Below the pieces are notes generated by a model, which saw only the letters and a list, made by a program, of their open reading frames with translations, made no database searches and had not been told where the DNA came from. The translations under genes were made by a program, and so were the position numbers. Positions 1-12,944 of a stretch of 64,000 nt of DNA are shown in pieces (position 1 is the first letter of the stretch; every line of letters starts with the position of its first letter). This DNA comes from Siphonodentalium dalli (Eukaryota > Mollusca > Scaphopoda > Gadilida > Siphonodentaliidae), in the NCBI GenBank assembly GCA_032622095.1, contig CP136065.1, positions 210,282,151 to 210,346,150 on the forward strand, written 5' to 3'.

Positions 1-2270
1 TCTATAAGGATTCAGTTTTCGGACGACAGAAATGCTGACTCATTATATAGGGTGACACTAGATGGAAACATCGAGTTGCGCTATACATATACATGTACAC
101 CGCCGCCATCGACCGATCGGGATGGTCGAAAAAAGGCCACCGCTTCTTGGGCTACGCAGAGCAGGAGAATTAGAAGTCAGTCTGCATCGAAAAGAAAATT
201 TGAACATACCTAGAGTCTAGGTTGATTGATTCGGGTTTTATGTCGCTTTAGAGTCTAGGTAAGTATACTATACTAACCATAGCCATATTATAGTTATAGT
301 TTTAGTTGTTTCCTTATTACAATAATTTGTTTTGTTGTTGATATTATCATTATCTTTGTGTCATAATGATCATTACTTTCTATATCATCACCCTGATATA
401 TTTACTACTCCTCTTCCTCCCGCTTCACTGTATGTCCTGTTACACGCTTTACAACTATGAGGAGATAGATTACTATAAGCAGACAACGCTTGATCCCAGA
501 TCCTCTTCTTCCCATTTCATGCCATATCTAGTCTCGGGGTAGCACTACAGCTCGGCCTCGGGGTCGCACTACAACTTTTAATGTGTCCCAATAATTAACA
601 TTCTATAAATAGAAACCCCAGCGCTATGGCAGCGCCCAGGCGAAACAAGAAAACCATAGTCAGAAATGGTAACGCAAATCATATTATTAGCCATAAATAT
701 AAATTATATTGGTTACATGAATGCACCGCCTCAGAATTCCGTTAAAACAACTAATCCTTCAAATAATTACAAAAAACTACGACTTATTACAGCAGGTTTC
801 TCATTCACCACACCAGAAAGCTTCTAATTGCTGATCAAAAATCGGAGGCATTGTGTTCCCGCCATAAAATATTCAAGAATGCATGGCCCAGCCATTGTTC
901 ATACCTAAACATCGAACGCAATTAACGCGGTCATAATAGTTACATACTGCAACTATAAGACATCCAGCGAATACACACCCCCACGAAAACCCGAAATGTG
1001 TTGTCCTGCGAGATATCCCATCGCTATAGCTCAATTTGACACGGCCAGATCAGCCTTCCTACAATATACTAAAACAATAAAGCTTCTCACGTCATCGGCA
1101 TAGTCAATAGAACTTTCACGAACTTGGACATCGACACTTTCTAATCGCTCTACATAAGCATGGTCCCTATAATTGTCACACCGATCAGCACCAATTAACG
1201 TATCCGACTAACCTCTTTAAAATACGTATCAATTGAGATATACGCCCCCGTTCCCTCATTAAAATCAACATATTTCGACCATTTTAGGGGACCTCCGCGA
1301 ATTAGGGGACTTTCGCATATTTATCTCCGCAAATAGGGGACCTACTGCAAACTGTCACACCGATCAGCACCTAATTAACGAACCGGTGGCTGACTCGGAT
1401 GTCTCAGACTACACTCTTTAAAACACGTTATCAATTGACATACGCATTTTACAAATTATATTCTTCATTTCTTCTATCTGTAATTGGCATAGCTTATCAC
1501 AAACCCAAATCAACGACAATAAACGAAATTGAAATTCTAACTTCACCTTTTACCGGATCGGGTTCGCAGTACAACTTTTAATGGGTCCCAAAATAACCGG
1601 AAAAAACCCATTATCTATAAATAAAACGCCCAGCGAACCATAGCTATCTAGAATCTCTAGGACAGTATACACGCGGCGCGCGTAATGCAACTCCTATAGG
1701 CAGTATATCACTGTAATATATAAAATAATATGTTAAATGCTTTGGGAAGGAATAAATATTGTTCAAACCATAGTAATGTTATACGAGACATGTCCGTTGT
1801 AATTGTCGACGTGTCGTGTCTTCCAGAATGGTATCGTCGGAAATAGAGTTACGTTTAATTGTCTGTTACGAATTTCGGCTTTGAATCTGTTCGATTCCTT
1901 CTCACCAACACGACCAAGTTTTATCAGCTGAATCGATTTAAAGATTGTGTATATCTTTACTGAACTTAGTGTATATAGACCCAGCCTCACCCAGGGGCAT
2001 GATAACAAAAAATTACTTTGAGTCAAACAGAACAGTCAATATAGCAGATTTTGTCACTAGAAAATAAATATTCCACGAGTAGGGACAGAAACTGTTTTGA
2101 TCGAACATGTCTCTTTTAAAACACTTTCAAGTCACACAAGAAAATGGTGCCTTTAAAATAAGTAGATATGGCTGAAAAGAAATATGGTGCATCTAACTTC
2201 GATGTTAGACATGGTGTCGCCATTTTCGAGCAGATTAAGACTTAGGTTCCCGGCCCTGTATAATATAACA
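1..2270. other. Upstream non-coding DNA with a diverged duplicated block
   Basis: No gene is supported. A block around 1175-1245 is repeated at 1353-1445 (both contain TGTCACACCGATCAGCACC). A segment at 560-640 (CTACAACTTTTAATG and a TATAAATA-like box) resembles 1565-1640. The block 1340-1690 recurs in reverse complement near the other end of the window (59555-59880), so it belongs to a dispersed repeat of unknown type. Confidence 0.5.
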
Positions 2271-2274
2271 AGCG

Positions 2275-2600
2275 TTGTGTCAAGATGCAGGATTTGCGAT
2301 TTTCTTGTATAGTTTTCAAAATTTTCTCATACCGGGCGGAACAACCATGGTCAGCCCGGTGTGTCCTGGTCTCTTGCCCGTAGCCGTGTGCATTTGTCTA
2401 GATGTTAGGATTTATGCAATTTTTCAGGTTAAAATATCTGAATGTTTTCATACCGGGAATTTAGAACCATGGTTTATGAATATATAGGATATTAGAAATT
2501 TGTGTTTGGTCCGAATCTGATTCAAGGGGGGGGGTGCAGTTGGAATTTCCCAAGGTGGATACCCCCCCCACGGAGACCCTCTAGCCACGTCCCTGATCGC
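2275..2600 (-). repeat. Dispersed repeat, GGTTGGAAA/GGCCCGGTGTG family, inverted copy
   Basis: Reverse complement of sequence found at 31965-32120 and 37870-38110. Shared landmarks are CCCGGTGTGTCCTGGTCTC, CGTGTGCATTTGTCTAGATG and AACCATGGT. The right part continues into CTCTAGCCACGTCCCTGAT, matching 31960-32010 in reverse. Class unknown; there is no coding capacity. Confidence 0.6.
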
Positions 2601-3140
2601 GAGTCCAAATCAAAGCAGTTGACATTATGTCGCACATTCGCTTTTGGCATCCGAGAAAACATGTGACTTTTTACATATTTTGTCTCGCGATACAACTTAC
2701 AAGTGACAAATATTGATGTTTCGTTGCTTTCATACATCACCAAAAAAAAATGCGATAATGTCTGATGTTTTGTTGTTCGTGTCAAAGGCGACAAACATGC
2801 GTATATATTAGGAGATAGCATTTGTTTTTAGGTGCTAGATATATATATGGCACTAATACGCTTCCATATATAATGGTTCGTCCGGGTTTAGAGGAACTTA
2901 AATTAATTCCCATCGTCGCGACAACGGGAAGTAAATGTCTCGCTTAGAGTGAATTCCTATAGCTTCAAATAGTTCGCATTTGCCTGAAAATAGGAATAAA
3001 TATTATCGAGTGACATCAATTATTTCAATTTCCTTTATCTATCACCGTATAAACAGATCACAATGGAGTGAATGAATTAACATGCTGCATATTGCTCTAT
3101 TAGCAACAGTCAATTATATATTTATTGGATTGGCAGATTA

Positions 3141-3692
3141 TTGAACAATAACAACTTCTATTATACAATAATAGTTATACCTATATCTATTAGATCCAGT
3201 TCCCACAAACTTGAAATTGAAACCGACCGCTATCTGGGCATTGATGAACAGGATAGAACTTGTCAATTATGTTTAACGAGTCAAGGGAACGAGCTTCATT
3301 TTATGTTACAATGCCCCTCATTGATTCAAATACGTGAACATATCCTAGACGAACTGTACACCAAATTCCCTAACATAAAACAACTGAATGATGAAGAACA
3401 GTTTATATGGCTAATAAGTTGGTCATGAGTAAGATATGTGTCCTTATTGATCGTCTTTTTAAATTAAGATCCTTAATTCTCGGAGTACAAACTGACTTGA
3501 GCATATAGCTGTCATGTCTTGATATGTAACCTCACTTAAGTATTCACTTCTTTTCTTACTAGTCTGTTATTGTTGTATAATCATTGCAATCACTGTTTAT
3601 ATGTAACTGGTACTTGTACCACTTAATTATCCTGCCTGTATAGGCGTCTTGGTTGACATAATAAAACATCTTATCTTATCTTATCTTATATA
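3141..3692 (+). pseudogene. LINE 3' end: RT C-terminal fragment plus tail
   Basis: An open frame of 95 codons up to 3428 ends in a Cys-x2-Cys ... His-x4-Cys module (CQLC ... LHFMLQC) followed by PSLIQIREHI. This is the C-terminal zinc-knuckle-like region common after the reverse transcriptase of non-LTR retrotransposons. It is followed by about 240 bases of A/T-rich 3' UTR, a polyadenylation-like AATAAAA at about 3660 and a short (ATCTT)4 repeat at 3668-3687, which looks like the microsatellite tail of such LINEs. Everything 5' of this is missing, as expected of 5'-truncated insertions. The frame opens with TTG, not ATG, so it is not an independent gene. The clade cannot be assigned from so short a piece. 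Confidence 0.75.
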
Positions 3693-4199
3693 ATTACATA
3701 TAATTACTATATGTAAGCTATTATTGGAAGTTGTTGTGTATAGTTCATATGTCAGCCTTAATTCAAGACACACCATATACATTACTACGATAGTCATTCC
3801 GTGTAAATTCTCCGTCTAGAACCAAAGATATAGTATTACTTTTTGGCTAGTGAAAGATCGTCCAATGAATATACAACAAATTTATCTATAAATATTATGC
3901 CCTATACTTTCAAACACTAATTCACTCCACTACATCTGGGGAGTCGGGACGGACTATATAGACATAGACTGAGAGAATAGTCCAATTTATATATTCACAA
4001 TTGTCAGTGTAATACAAGATGTAATTATCAGTGTAATACAAGATATAATTGTCAGTGTAAGGGTACGTTCATACACTGGCAAGTTTGCACGGTGTGGTTT
4101 GCAGGCATTTTGTCGTAGAAAACGATATGGTGCCAAAATATGGACGGAAACAAGCATATCAGATGCAACTGTATGACAGCTAACTATATATAGCATCTA

Positions 4200-4880
4200 G
4201 AATGGCCTCAACTGAAGTTTTCCTATAGTGTTGGAAATTTCAAACATAATACTCCCCCTCAGGTTGGAAAATTCTCCAACTGATGACCATTTCAGTCCAC
4301 AAGTTTGACCAAATGTAGTAAAATATTGTTTTGTTAAACTACTTGGCAGTTTTTTATTGGCCACGGTGACAATGACACACCGGGTCGACCATGGTTCGGC
4401 CCGGTGTGCGAAATTTTTTTAATCTGAACATGAAAATCGCAAAATCCTACCATCTAGACTAGCATCAATCAAGCCTTCCTAGAGTTGGAAATTTCAAACC
4501 TGACATCCCCACTTAGGTTGGAAAATTTCCAACTGATGACAATTCCAATGACAATGCTGACCAACTGTATGACAATATTGTTTTCTTAAATAACTAGCAG
4601 TTTTTGACTGGCCACGGGGGAGGGACCAGGACACAAGCTTTCCAAGTGTTGGAAATTTCCAACCTGTCACCCCCCATATGGTTGGAAAATTTCCAACTGA
4701 TGACAATTTCATGGCCAAAAATAGGAAAATGTGCAAATATTGGTCCAAAAACAATTAATTCCCCCCAATAAATTGTTTGAAAATCAAACTACAAGAACAT
4801 TTTCAACCTATTGTTGGTGTGAAATTTCCAACTAATATTTTGGCAGGTATGAAATTCAAACTGTTGAAAATTTTGACCAA
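4200..4880 (+). repeat. Dispersed repeat, TTGGAAATTTC family
   Basis: Repeated blocks of TTGGAAATTTCAAAC, GGTTGGAAAATTTCCAACTG and GGCCACGGGGGAGGGACCAG, with two internal copies (4205-4390 and 4475-4720). Related copies lie at 2275 (inverted), 23900-24190, 31965-32267 and 37870-38560. It ends near a run of 15 C (4904-4918). No reading frame of interest; class unknown. Confidence 0.65.
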
Positions 4881-5476
4881 AGTTGGGGGTGAGACACCCA
4901 CAACCCCCCCCCCCCCCCGTCACCACGTATCTGCCCGCGATGACTAATGTTGCATGTTTTGTCTCTCCGTGCGCAACATTAGGAAGTGGTCATTTATTAT
5001 TCCATAAATTTAGCCTTACATTACCACCGAATGAAACGAACGTCCGTTACGTCGTAGCAGGTTTACTCACTGGTGGTACCCACCCAACTCCATTCTCATG
5101 TGATAATAATATATCCTTGTGTAATTATCCCATGCATGTAATAGATATCTATTCCACATCAAGTCATTCCTGTCACACACAATAATCTCCAGACTGTCTC
5201 TATCTCTACCTCTGAATTGTTTAATGCGTAAAGCCACCATTTAAGGTGGAACATACACAACACATAATATTATATACACTATATATATGTATATGAGATA
5301 TTTCAGTAAACATTTTAGCATCATATTACATATGGATTATGTAAGTAATATATTCATTATAAAAATCACGAATCTCTCTGTCGATCGACTCACACAAAGA
5401 TATATATAATAACTGAAATAATTGTATATATATGTAAATGCTGTCAATGCCAGATCACCAGTGTAGTTGTAAGTTA

Positions 5477-5761
5477 TTATCTCAATTTTCTGAAGGCTAA
5501 TTTTAGAAATATACTCACCCTTTTCAGGAGCGATATATTAGTTATAGATATCAAGCCATAAAACTTTTCTCGCGTTGGAGATAGCCAATAGTATTTTGGA
5601 ATGTAATGTTCACGGATATCTCTAAATTCATCACATATCAGTAGGAGATGATACTCGTCTCCTATCCCGTTACCGCACTGTTCACATGTATTACAAGGTG
5701 TACTGTTTCGCCACCGCCCTTTTTCGACGGGGAGCCGGTGGTTGGCTGTTCTATATTTCAC
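5477..5761 (-). pseudogene. LINE reverse-transcriptase C-terminal fragment
   Basis: A 94-codon open frame on the minus strand with CNTCEQC ... GDEYHLLLIC followed by an FRDIREHYI-like segment. This is again the Cys/His module at the C-terminus of non-LTR reverse transcriptase proteins, preceded by RTANHRLPVEKGRW, which resembles the tether just upstream. Its sequence differs from the copy at 3141-3428, so it is a different LINE lineage or a much older copy, and it has the opposite orientation. No upstream RT domain is present next to it. It is a dead fragment. Confidence 0.72.
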
Positions 5762-6566
5762 CTCTCATCCGGTCTCTCCCACAATATATTTCTCTGACCT
5801 ATGAATCCAAGTCAGCAGATTCCAGACAACAATCGTAGTGTCTGTCATCACCTATGTGATACACAATTAACCCCCTTATAGACATTACTTAACACGCACA
5901 CCCATCAAAAGTGAACAACCAATAGACAAAACACACCCCCGTAAGGTGATGATGACAGGTCATGGGTATATGTGCCCTCTGTACCCGAATAAAAAATCCT
6001 CAAAAATGAGTTTGATACGGGGGCTATACATACGACCGACTTATTTCACCCACGATCCGATCATGCTTATCTGTTGTGGCCCCTCTCTCTATACCGGAAT
6101 TGATATATTGCCGATGGGTCCTGTTGAATTGTTATGTTTCTGTTGGGGTAAAATGATGCTGTTAAGAATAGTACCGTTATTTTTTTCAAATGATTTCGTG
6201 TTCGCGGTGGTGTTTGTACGGAAGCGTATTAGGGACATAGTGAGTTAATAAAGAAATCAGAAAGTCAATATTTGAACTTTAATCTCGAAATGTTAACTTT
6301 TTTCTCGAAATTTTAACTTTTATCTCGAAATTTTAACTTTTTTCGCAAAGTCGAAATTTTAACTTTTTTCTCGAAATTTTAACTTTTTTCTCGATATATA
6401 TGGGGTTCAAGTACAGTTCACATCATACTCTAAAAATGTCGGCGAGGGAGGAACTTGTCAGATTTTACTTCACTCTTGGTTTGAGTTTCGGTGAGATTGC
6501 CGTCACCCTTGCGCATATAGACATGCCATCGTTGTAAGCGAGCGGCATTTGAAAAGGATAACTAAG

Positions 6567-6914
6567 GCGCTCGTATATAGGTAGTACCCACCCGCCACCC
6601 CATCCCGCCACCCATAGTATCTTATGCGCCGCAGGCGCTCGTATATAGGTAACCACCCACCACCCCATCCTGCCTCCCATGGTAGCTTATGCGCCGCAGG
6701 CGCCCGTATATAGGTAGTACCCACCCACCATCCCATCCCGCCACCCATAGTATCTTATGCGCCGCAGGCGCTCGTATATAGGTAGTACCCACCCATCATC
6801 CCATCCCGCCACCCATAGTATCTTATGCGCCGTATATCAGTATACGAGCGCCTGCGGCGCATAAGATATCATACTATGGGTGGCGAGATGGGATGGTGGG
6901 TGCATGGGTACTAC
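6567..6914. repeat. About 67-bp tandem repeat, four copies, ending in an inverted copy
   Basis: Four units start at about 6567, 6635, 6699 and 6767, each with GCGCTCGTATATAGG ... CATCCCGCCACCCAT ... CTTATGCGCCGCAG. The array is followed at 6835-6914 by an inverted copy (GCGCCTGCGGCGCATAAG), so the right end can fold back on the array. Open frames here on the minus strand are by-products of the repeat. Confidence 0.85.
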
Positions 6915-7004
6915 CAGTAATAATATTTATCTATATATATTTTGATGACCTCTGTTTGTCTGTTTGTTTGTCTGTATGTTTGTTTGTCTGTCATTGATAC
7001 AAAT

Positions 7005-7410
7005 CTACGATTCTCGACCGATCGGGACGAAACTTGGTACGTGTGTGTAGTTTGACCAGGCGGTGGACGTTGTCGTATTGGCGAGCCCGTGCGGCGCCCA
7101 CTTCGCGCATGCACAGACGAGATCTCGGAAACGGGTGGAGCTATCGACTTGAAATTTGCTATGTGAATGTATCTTGCCCCGGATGCGAATTTTATCGGGT
7201 CGCCGAGCCCGTGCGACGCCAGCTTCGCGCATGCGCAGACGAGATCTCGGAAACGGGTGGAGCTATCGACTTGAAAGTTGCTATGTGAATGTATCTTGTC
7301 CCGGATACGAATTTTATCGGGTCGCCGAGCCAGTGCGACGCAAGCGTCGCGCATGCGCAGACCAGATCTCGGAAACGGGTAGAGCTGTCGACTTGAAATT
7401 TGGCTTTTGA
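7005..7410. repeat. About 122-bp tandem repeat, three copies
   Basis: Three diverged units containing GCGCATGCGCAGACGAGATC, CTCGGAAACGGGTGGAGC and TATCGACTTGAAATTTG. The array precedes the GT microsatellite. Overlapping open frames on both strands follow the repeat period and are not genes. Confidence 0.85.
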
Positions 7411-7466
7411 ATAGCCCGGACAACGTCGGGCTCATCGGCCAGTCTATTATATATTTTGGAAGATCT

Positions 7467-7487
7467 GTGTGTGTGTTTGTTTGTGTG

Positions 7488-7541
<54 letters not shown>
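7467..7541. repeat. GT microsatellite
   Basis: Nearly pure GT dinucleotide run. Its left border TATATATTTTGGAAGATCTG and right border AATCGATGAACTCGAAAACG match, in reverse complement, the borders of the CA-rich tails at 58790-58850 and 59395-59465. The microsatellite is therefore part of that repeat family and not an independent expansion. Confidence 0.9.
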
Positions 7542-7543
<2 letters not shown>

Positions 7544-8199
7544 CGATGAACTCGAAAACGGCCGTAGTTGTAGTTGTAGTTGTATACTACGCCTTCAAGT
7601 CTCTCCCATCGTGCACTATGCATGTGTAGTTTTGACTACTAAAAATAGTAACGAACACTACATCAAACTTTGTTCTGAAACTACTTGTTATTTCGCCGCT
7701 GATCCAAATTAAAGCTTCAGTAAGGCGAACATCAATTGTCTGAACTTAGTAAAAGTTGAAAATAGTAGTTTCCTACTGCTAAATCAAAATTACAAAGGTT
7801 TTCTCTGGAGTCCCGTTGCGTTTCCTAAGTTCGCGATACCCCATTCCTATACCGGTAACACTAAAACGTGTGATCGGTTGCCGTACCCGAACAACTAATA
7901 AAATGAACCGAGAATACAATTTGCCGATTACAGCTTGTTTTAGCTGTCTCTTGTAAATAAATAATACCCCTATGCTGTATACTAAGCGTTGAAAAAACAC
8001 GCTACTGCAGATTTTCATGGACCAATAACACCAATCATACGTTCATGTTTCCGGAGTTGGGTACACTTTTTTTTGTAGCCGTAAATTCTTTGCTTCCGAT
8101 CAGAGTCACGTGACCGCTCGGTTCGAAAATAATCAATAATGGTGTTTGCCCACTGGTTTGCCTTTAATTTCTGCATTTGTTCGATACAATATAATAATT

Positions 8200-8331
8200 A
8201 GAGCATGACTTGTCGTGAAATACGCCGATATAGTGCATAGTGCGGTTGTGTAGTTCACTCCGCTTCGCGTCGTGAACTACACAACCTCACTATACACTAT
8301 ATCGGCGTATTTCACTCCAAGCCATGCTCTA
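8200..8331. repeat. Long palindrome (hairpin of about 60-bp arms)
   Basis: The arms pair from GAGCATG...GAAATACGCCGATATAGTG through GTGTAGTTCAC to a small centre, CGCTTCGCG. The match is close but not perfect. It lies inside the foldback element. Function unknown; a hairpin MITE is the simplest reading. Confidence 0.85.
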
Positions 8332-9589
8332 TTTATTAAATAAAGTTCATATGCTGCTTCATTGAAAACAATATGCAAACAGCAACTGTGCGAATAGCTG
8401 GCGGAAACGAATACCGGTAGACCTTTGTAACCATAAAAGTTAAAATTTCGAGAAAAAAGTTAAAATTTCGAGATAAAAGTTAAAATTTCGACTTTTTAAT
8501 AAAAAGTTAAAATTTCGAGAAAAAAGTTAAAATTTCGACTTTATAACAAAAAGTTAAAATTTCGAGAAAAAAGTTAAAATTTCGACTTTTTAATAAAAAG
8601 TTAAAATTTCGACTTTATAACAAAAAGTTAAAATTTCGAGAAAAAAGTTAAAATTTCCACTTTCTGATTTCTTTATTTTTTCACTATGTCCCTAATACGC
8701 TTCCGTATGTTTGACTAATACGATCGGTTTGAGAATAAGCCAGTGTCTGTATGAAACATCCAAGAAAAAACATATTTTAAAATATTTTAATAATGGCTGC
8801 ACTGGTATTTGCAAAACGACAAGAATAAACATATTGATTACGATCGGTTTGCAACAACCAACAGTCATTATTAACATATTTTAAAGGTAATCAATCCGAT
8901 GAGAGGGTTTGAACATATTTTATTTGACCCTCATTATACATAATACATTTAACAAATTAGAATTTGAAATAAGATATGAGTTAATCAAAAGGGATGGGAG
9001 CACAAGTTATTCAACTTAGAATATCCGATGAGAGGGTCCCCATATCATGAAGATTCAACAACAACATTTCTTCAAAATATGCTTTAGTTATCAGAATCGA
9101 TTAATTGCAACAAAATAATGCTAACCACTGTCAACTATGGTATCAAATTTCCGAAAACGTGTTATTTATCAACATTTTGTTCAACGAAATATCGCGGTAT
9201 TATCACTCGAGTAATCACGAAATTTTGCCGTATTACCACTTGTTTTTAGAGTTATCCTTCTTCATCCGCAATTTTGACCGATACCATCCTTTTGACGGCG
9301 TGTTTCTGGGCCACACACAATTGAAATAACAAACTTCAAAAATCGATATCTGATCACTTTGAGTTTTGATGGGTAGGTTCATCGGTTCGATTCAAATATT
9401 TGTTACCCCAGAAGCCAAAGAAATCGTGATTTAGGGGTGTTTAATCGGATTTTAATAAATATATAAGTTTTTGAATGTCTTATACAGATAAATGATTGTC
9501 CTCGATTCGTTCAGATTACGCAAAGGCCGCGAAAATAACAACTTGAGAGAAAAAACGGTTCTTTATCTAAACAGCATCGGTTTGCCCTA

Positions 9590-10018
9590 CCAGCATCAGG
9601 GTAATTCAACGGGAACCACCAGCATAATACAGCAATTCAGCGGGACCCACCAACATCATGACAATTCAGCGGGACCCAACAGCATCATAGCAATTCAGCG
9701 GGACCTACCAGCATCAGGGCAATTCAGCGGCACCCACCAGCATAAGGGCAATTCAGCGGATTCAGCGGGACCCACCAGCATCATAGCAATTCAGCGGGAC
9801 ATACCAGCATCACGGCAATTCAGCGGAACCCACCAGCATAAGGGCAATTCAGCGCACCAGCATCATAGCAATTCAGCGGGCCCCGTCAGCATCAGGACAA
9901 TTCAGCGGGACCCACCAACATCATGGCAATCCAGCGGGACCCACCAGCACCATATTAATTCAGCGGGACCTACCCGCATCAGGGCAATTCAGCGGGACCC
10001 ATCAGCATCACAGCATGA
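9590..10018. repeat. 29-bp minisatellite, about 14 copies
   Basis: The unit is close to ATTCAGCGGGACCCACCAGC followed by ATCAGGGCA. Some units carry indels (for example near 9755 and 9855). Because 29 is not a multiple of 3, successive units are read in all three frames, yet no stop appears, leaving a 190-codon open frame (9492-10064). This is best seen as a property of the stop-poor unit, not a gene. Confidence 0.9.
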
Positions 10019-10372
10019 CCGTTTAGAAGTTTTATGCAAAGCGTGTGGCATACGTGTACAGTAACGGTGCATTATCCAATCTGCTGATAGTAATAATGAG
10101 CAATAGCAACGCTATGCGGGCAATGTGACAATAGCATTTGCCTGAGCTGAAAGTGCTTATTTTGATTGGAGCATATTACGCGTATCAGTGCTCGCAGCTT
10201 CTCGCCACCGACTGTTGTTTATACGTTTTCTCACACGTTGAGCCGATATCTATACACGTGCAGGTTCGGTGCCGAAAATTCACGTGACTGTTCCAACTCC
10301 ATCTCCATAGAAATACCACAGTAACACACATTATAAGTTACGCGCACGTGTGGCTAGTGGCTAACGAGGCTC

Positions 10373-10529
10373 TGTGGACCTCATTCTGCTTACACCTCAG
10401 CAGAATGAGGTTCCCAGAGGGGGGTGAATTTGGTGATGCTAGCCCACTATGCGGGGTAGCATCACTATATTCACCCTCTGGGGACCTCATTCTGCAAATG
10501 ACAGACACCCTATTTCAAGGCTTGCCAGT
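10373..10529. mobile_element. Internally deleted copy of the hAT-like hairpin element
   Basis: Carries the palindrome GCAGAATGAGGTTCCCAGAG ... CTCTGGGGACCTCATTCTGC seen in the full copies at 26155 and 42061, and a right end like theirs (AATGACAGACACC ... CAAGGCTTG). The left end and the middle are missing. It lies about 10 kb upstream of the kinesin gene. Confidence 0.7.
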
Positions 10530-12940
10530 GCTTGACATGGAGAAAATTAAGTGTTTCTTTGATTTGCTCACATGTGTCTGTACTACATTAGTTTATATGC
10601 CAACTGAAATTTGCTAGTTTCAAGTTTGGGAGGATGAGAGGCATAACGGTTGGCAAGTGTGATGTCCATTCATTCAATCATGTTGACCATCACAATATAG
10701 ACCTGAATATATGTCATTGGCTAATTTGTAGTATATCACTGCATGATGTTATCGCAGTGCGGTGTTTGTTAGGGGACTACTGAGACTAATATAGGCTACG
10801 TATACTCGTATATGGGGGCGGTCACGTGATGTGAATACTGAGGTGAAACTCACATTCAATATGAAACTATAGCAACAGTGATTAATGTTAACTGGCTATA
10901 CATGCATATCATGTGCATATGCTTTCTATGGGTGCTAAGACATGTTGACCTTTGAGAAAAGTAAACTCTTCTTTATTAAATGGATTCTCCCATTCTCCCA
11001 AGGGAACTGCCCATTAATGAAAATATAGCAAAGAAAGGGTTAAAGGTGGATCAAAGGAACTTGTGAAATATCTGCGAATAAGAAATAAATAATCAAAGAA
11101 ACTCTGTAGCAACAAACTGCATCGTTGAGAAAACTGAAAATGCTATAACCAACCGAACAGTCTGAATTTTATAACATGTAAGCTACCACTATTTAGAATA
11201 TACGTATACAAGGCTACAGCGATGTGGTTAGAGAGTCTTCTTCCTCCGTGGGGGTATATACAGGTCGAAGTCCAAACTCTGAGATTCAATTTGCAGTCCC
11301 CGGCTTCTGGGGGTTTTTTTCTTAAAATTTTCATACTGTTGCAAAAGTTTATACCAAACACAACCCTATGTACTTTCCAACTGGGAGCTAATAAGAGTTT
11401 TAAATGAACGTGTCGTAGCTACGATCTTGTATTTAAGAATATTCAAATTAACAAATGTCACCCAAAATGAAAGACACTGTAATGGATAAATTTCCAACAT
11501 ATGTTCACAAATCGCAAGTTCAGCACATTATGATTTGACAACTAAAGCATTGTGTGAAATTGAAAAGCAAATTTAACACTGACTGTATGTACGGATATCC
11601 AAAATTAGGGTGAACAAAATATGTCATCAGAATGCTCAATGCATGCAGCAAACGACCGGCTGGGTCGCTGATTCGTGGAAATTATATGTTAATAGTAATT
11701 TGATTGACGGCTGTGGAAAGAGGTGTGTGACAATTTTCGGTCCATGTGACCAGTCCCTGTTCAAACCATTTGATTATTTGGTTGTCTTCATGTATATCAC
11801 CAATGCAACCACGACAGGTAATGCATATTCAAAATGAACAATTTCACACGAAAAATATGGTTGTTTCGCCATATTCTTAACAACGGTGCACAATACTAAT
11901 TTTTACAAGTCCTGGGGCAGTCATATGTTTTCGCTATGTGCCACCGAAGACGCTGAGATTTAAATCGCAGGTGGGGGAAAATAACAGATGGAGCACCCAT
12001 TACGCATGCTCACGATTAATCGCAGGTAAATCGTAGCGATCAAGCATGTTTGATTTCATCAGGACAACCGTGGCGTGTCCATAACAACGCACGCAAACAA
12101 CAAATTCAACCCATTAGACTTCTTCAAATGAGGAACTTTTAATTGAGTTGTGACAGTAAAGGGAGTGTTTATATAAGGATTCTATACCCTCTGCTATGCC
12201 GACAGAGAGAAGAGGGCCACAATTGCTGACATTGCGAAATCGCGGTGCAGTTGACAGATACAAAATAAAAGATATATAATTTATTGTTCAAGTTCGACTT
12301 CAAGTCCAAATTAAAGGGACAGAACTACGAGTTTCCCCACCTACGATTTAAATCGCGGTGTCTGTGGTGGCGCTATACCTGTTTACAGCGTTAATTACCC
12401 CATGCATGGCACAGAAATGTGTATAGTAATATTCGAACCTGGTGATCGAGCCAAGCCTGAATATACACGACATATACTGCATGCTGTATTCACGGACATA
12501 CATGTATCGTCCATGATATACAGAACAGATGTGTGTTATTCCGAATGGGAATACAATTTAGTACACTTTTATATTCCTAATTGAAAAAAAAAACGTTTAC
12601 TGAAATCATAGAATTCATCACCTCAGAACGAAAACAAAGACCCCTCTTTTTCTTCAGCATAAAACATTAAATGAGTGTTCAAAGTTAGCGTTTTTGTGAT
12701 ACCGTGAAAAAAAATAAAGAGGATTATATTGTGTTTATTAGGTTACTTCAGCATGTGTGGTGATTTTATCCAAATGTACTAGAGCGATCACGATAGCGTT
12801 CGAGACGTAAATGACGTCATGCCCAAAAACCCAACCGGTATTACAATAATGATTCAAGCTCTTGTGAGTCGATGGCTAACTAGCATGGAATTCAAACATA
12901 AATAATTGGTTCATACTGAAGAATATCAAATGCTGGTGTG
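10530..12940. other. Non-coding stretch, nothing recognised
   Basis: AT-rich sequence with short open frames only. A fragment at about 10975 (AAATGGATTCTCCCATTCTC) resembles the inside of the TTAA-type MITEs at 25101 and 43131. No gene, RNA or array is supported. Confidence 0.5.
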
Positions 12941-12944
12941 TAAT

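Larger units (their letters stand above)
6217..8707. mobile_element. 2.5-kb foldback-type transposon with long repetitive inverted ends
   Basis: The ends are inverted copies: TACGGAAGCGTATTAGGGAC at 6217 and its reverse complement ending at 8707, followed inward by AAGAAATCAGAAAGT in both and then by arrays of a TCGAAATTTTAAC unit of about 20-23 bp (6283-6400 and, inverted, 8436-8660). TGTTTG lies directly outside both ends (6211-6216 and 8708-8713), a likely 6-bp target duplication. The inside is non-coding and holds tandem arrays, a GT microsatellite and a palindrome. No transposase is seen, so it is non-autonomous. A similar terminus, ACTAATACGCTTCC, lies near 2850. Confidence 0.75.

Noticed and set aside
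7005-7435. Overlapping open frames of up to 174 codons on both strands
   Set aside because: They run through a three-copy GC-richer tandem repeat and share its period; stop-poor composition explains them.
9375-9400. GGTTCGATTC as a tRNA B-box
   Set aside because: No A-box or cloverleaf can be drawn upstream, and a related sequence near 24990 shows that it belongs to a dispersed repeat.
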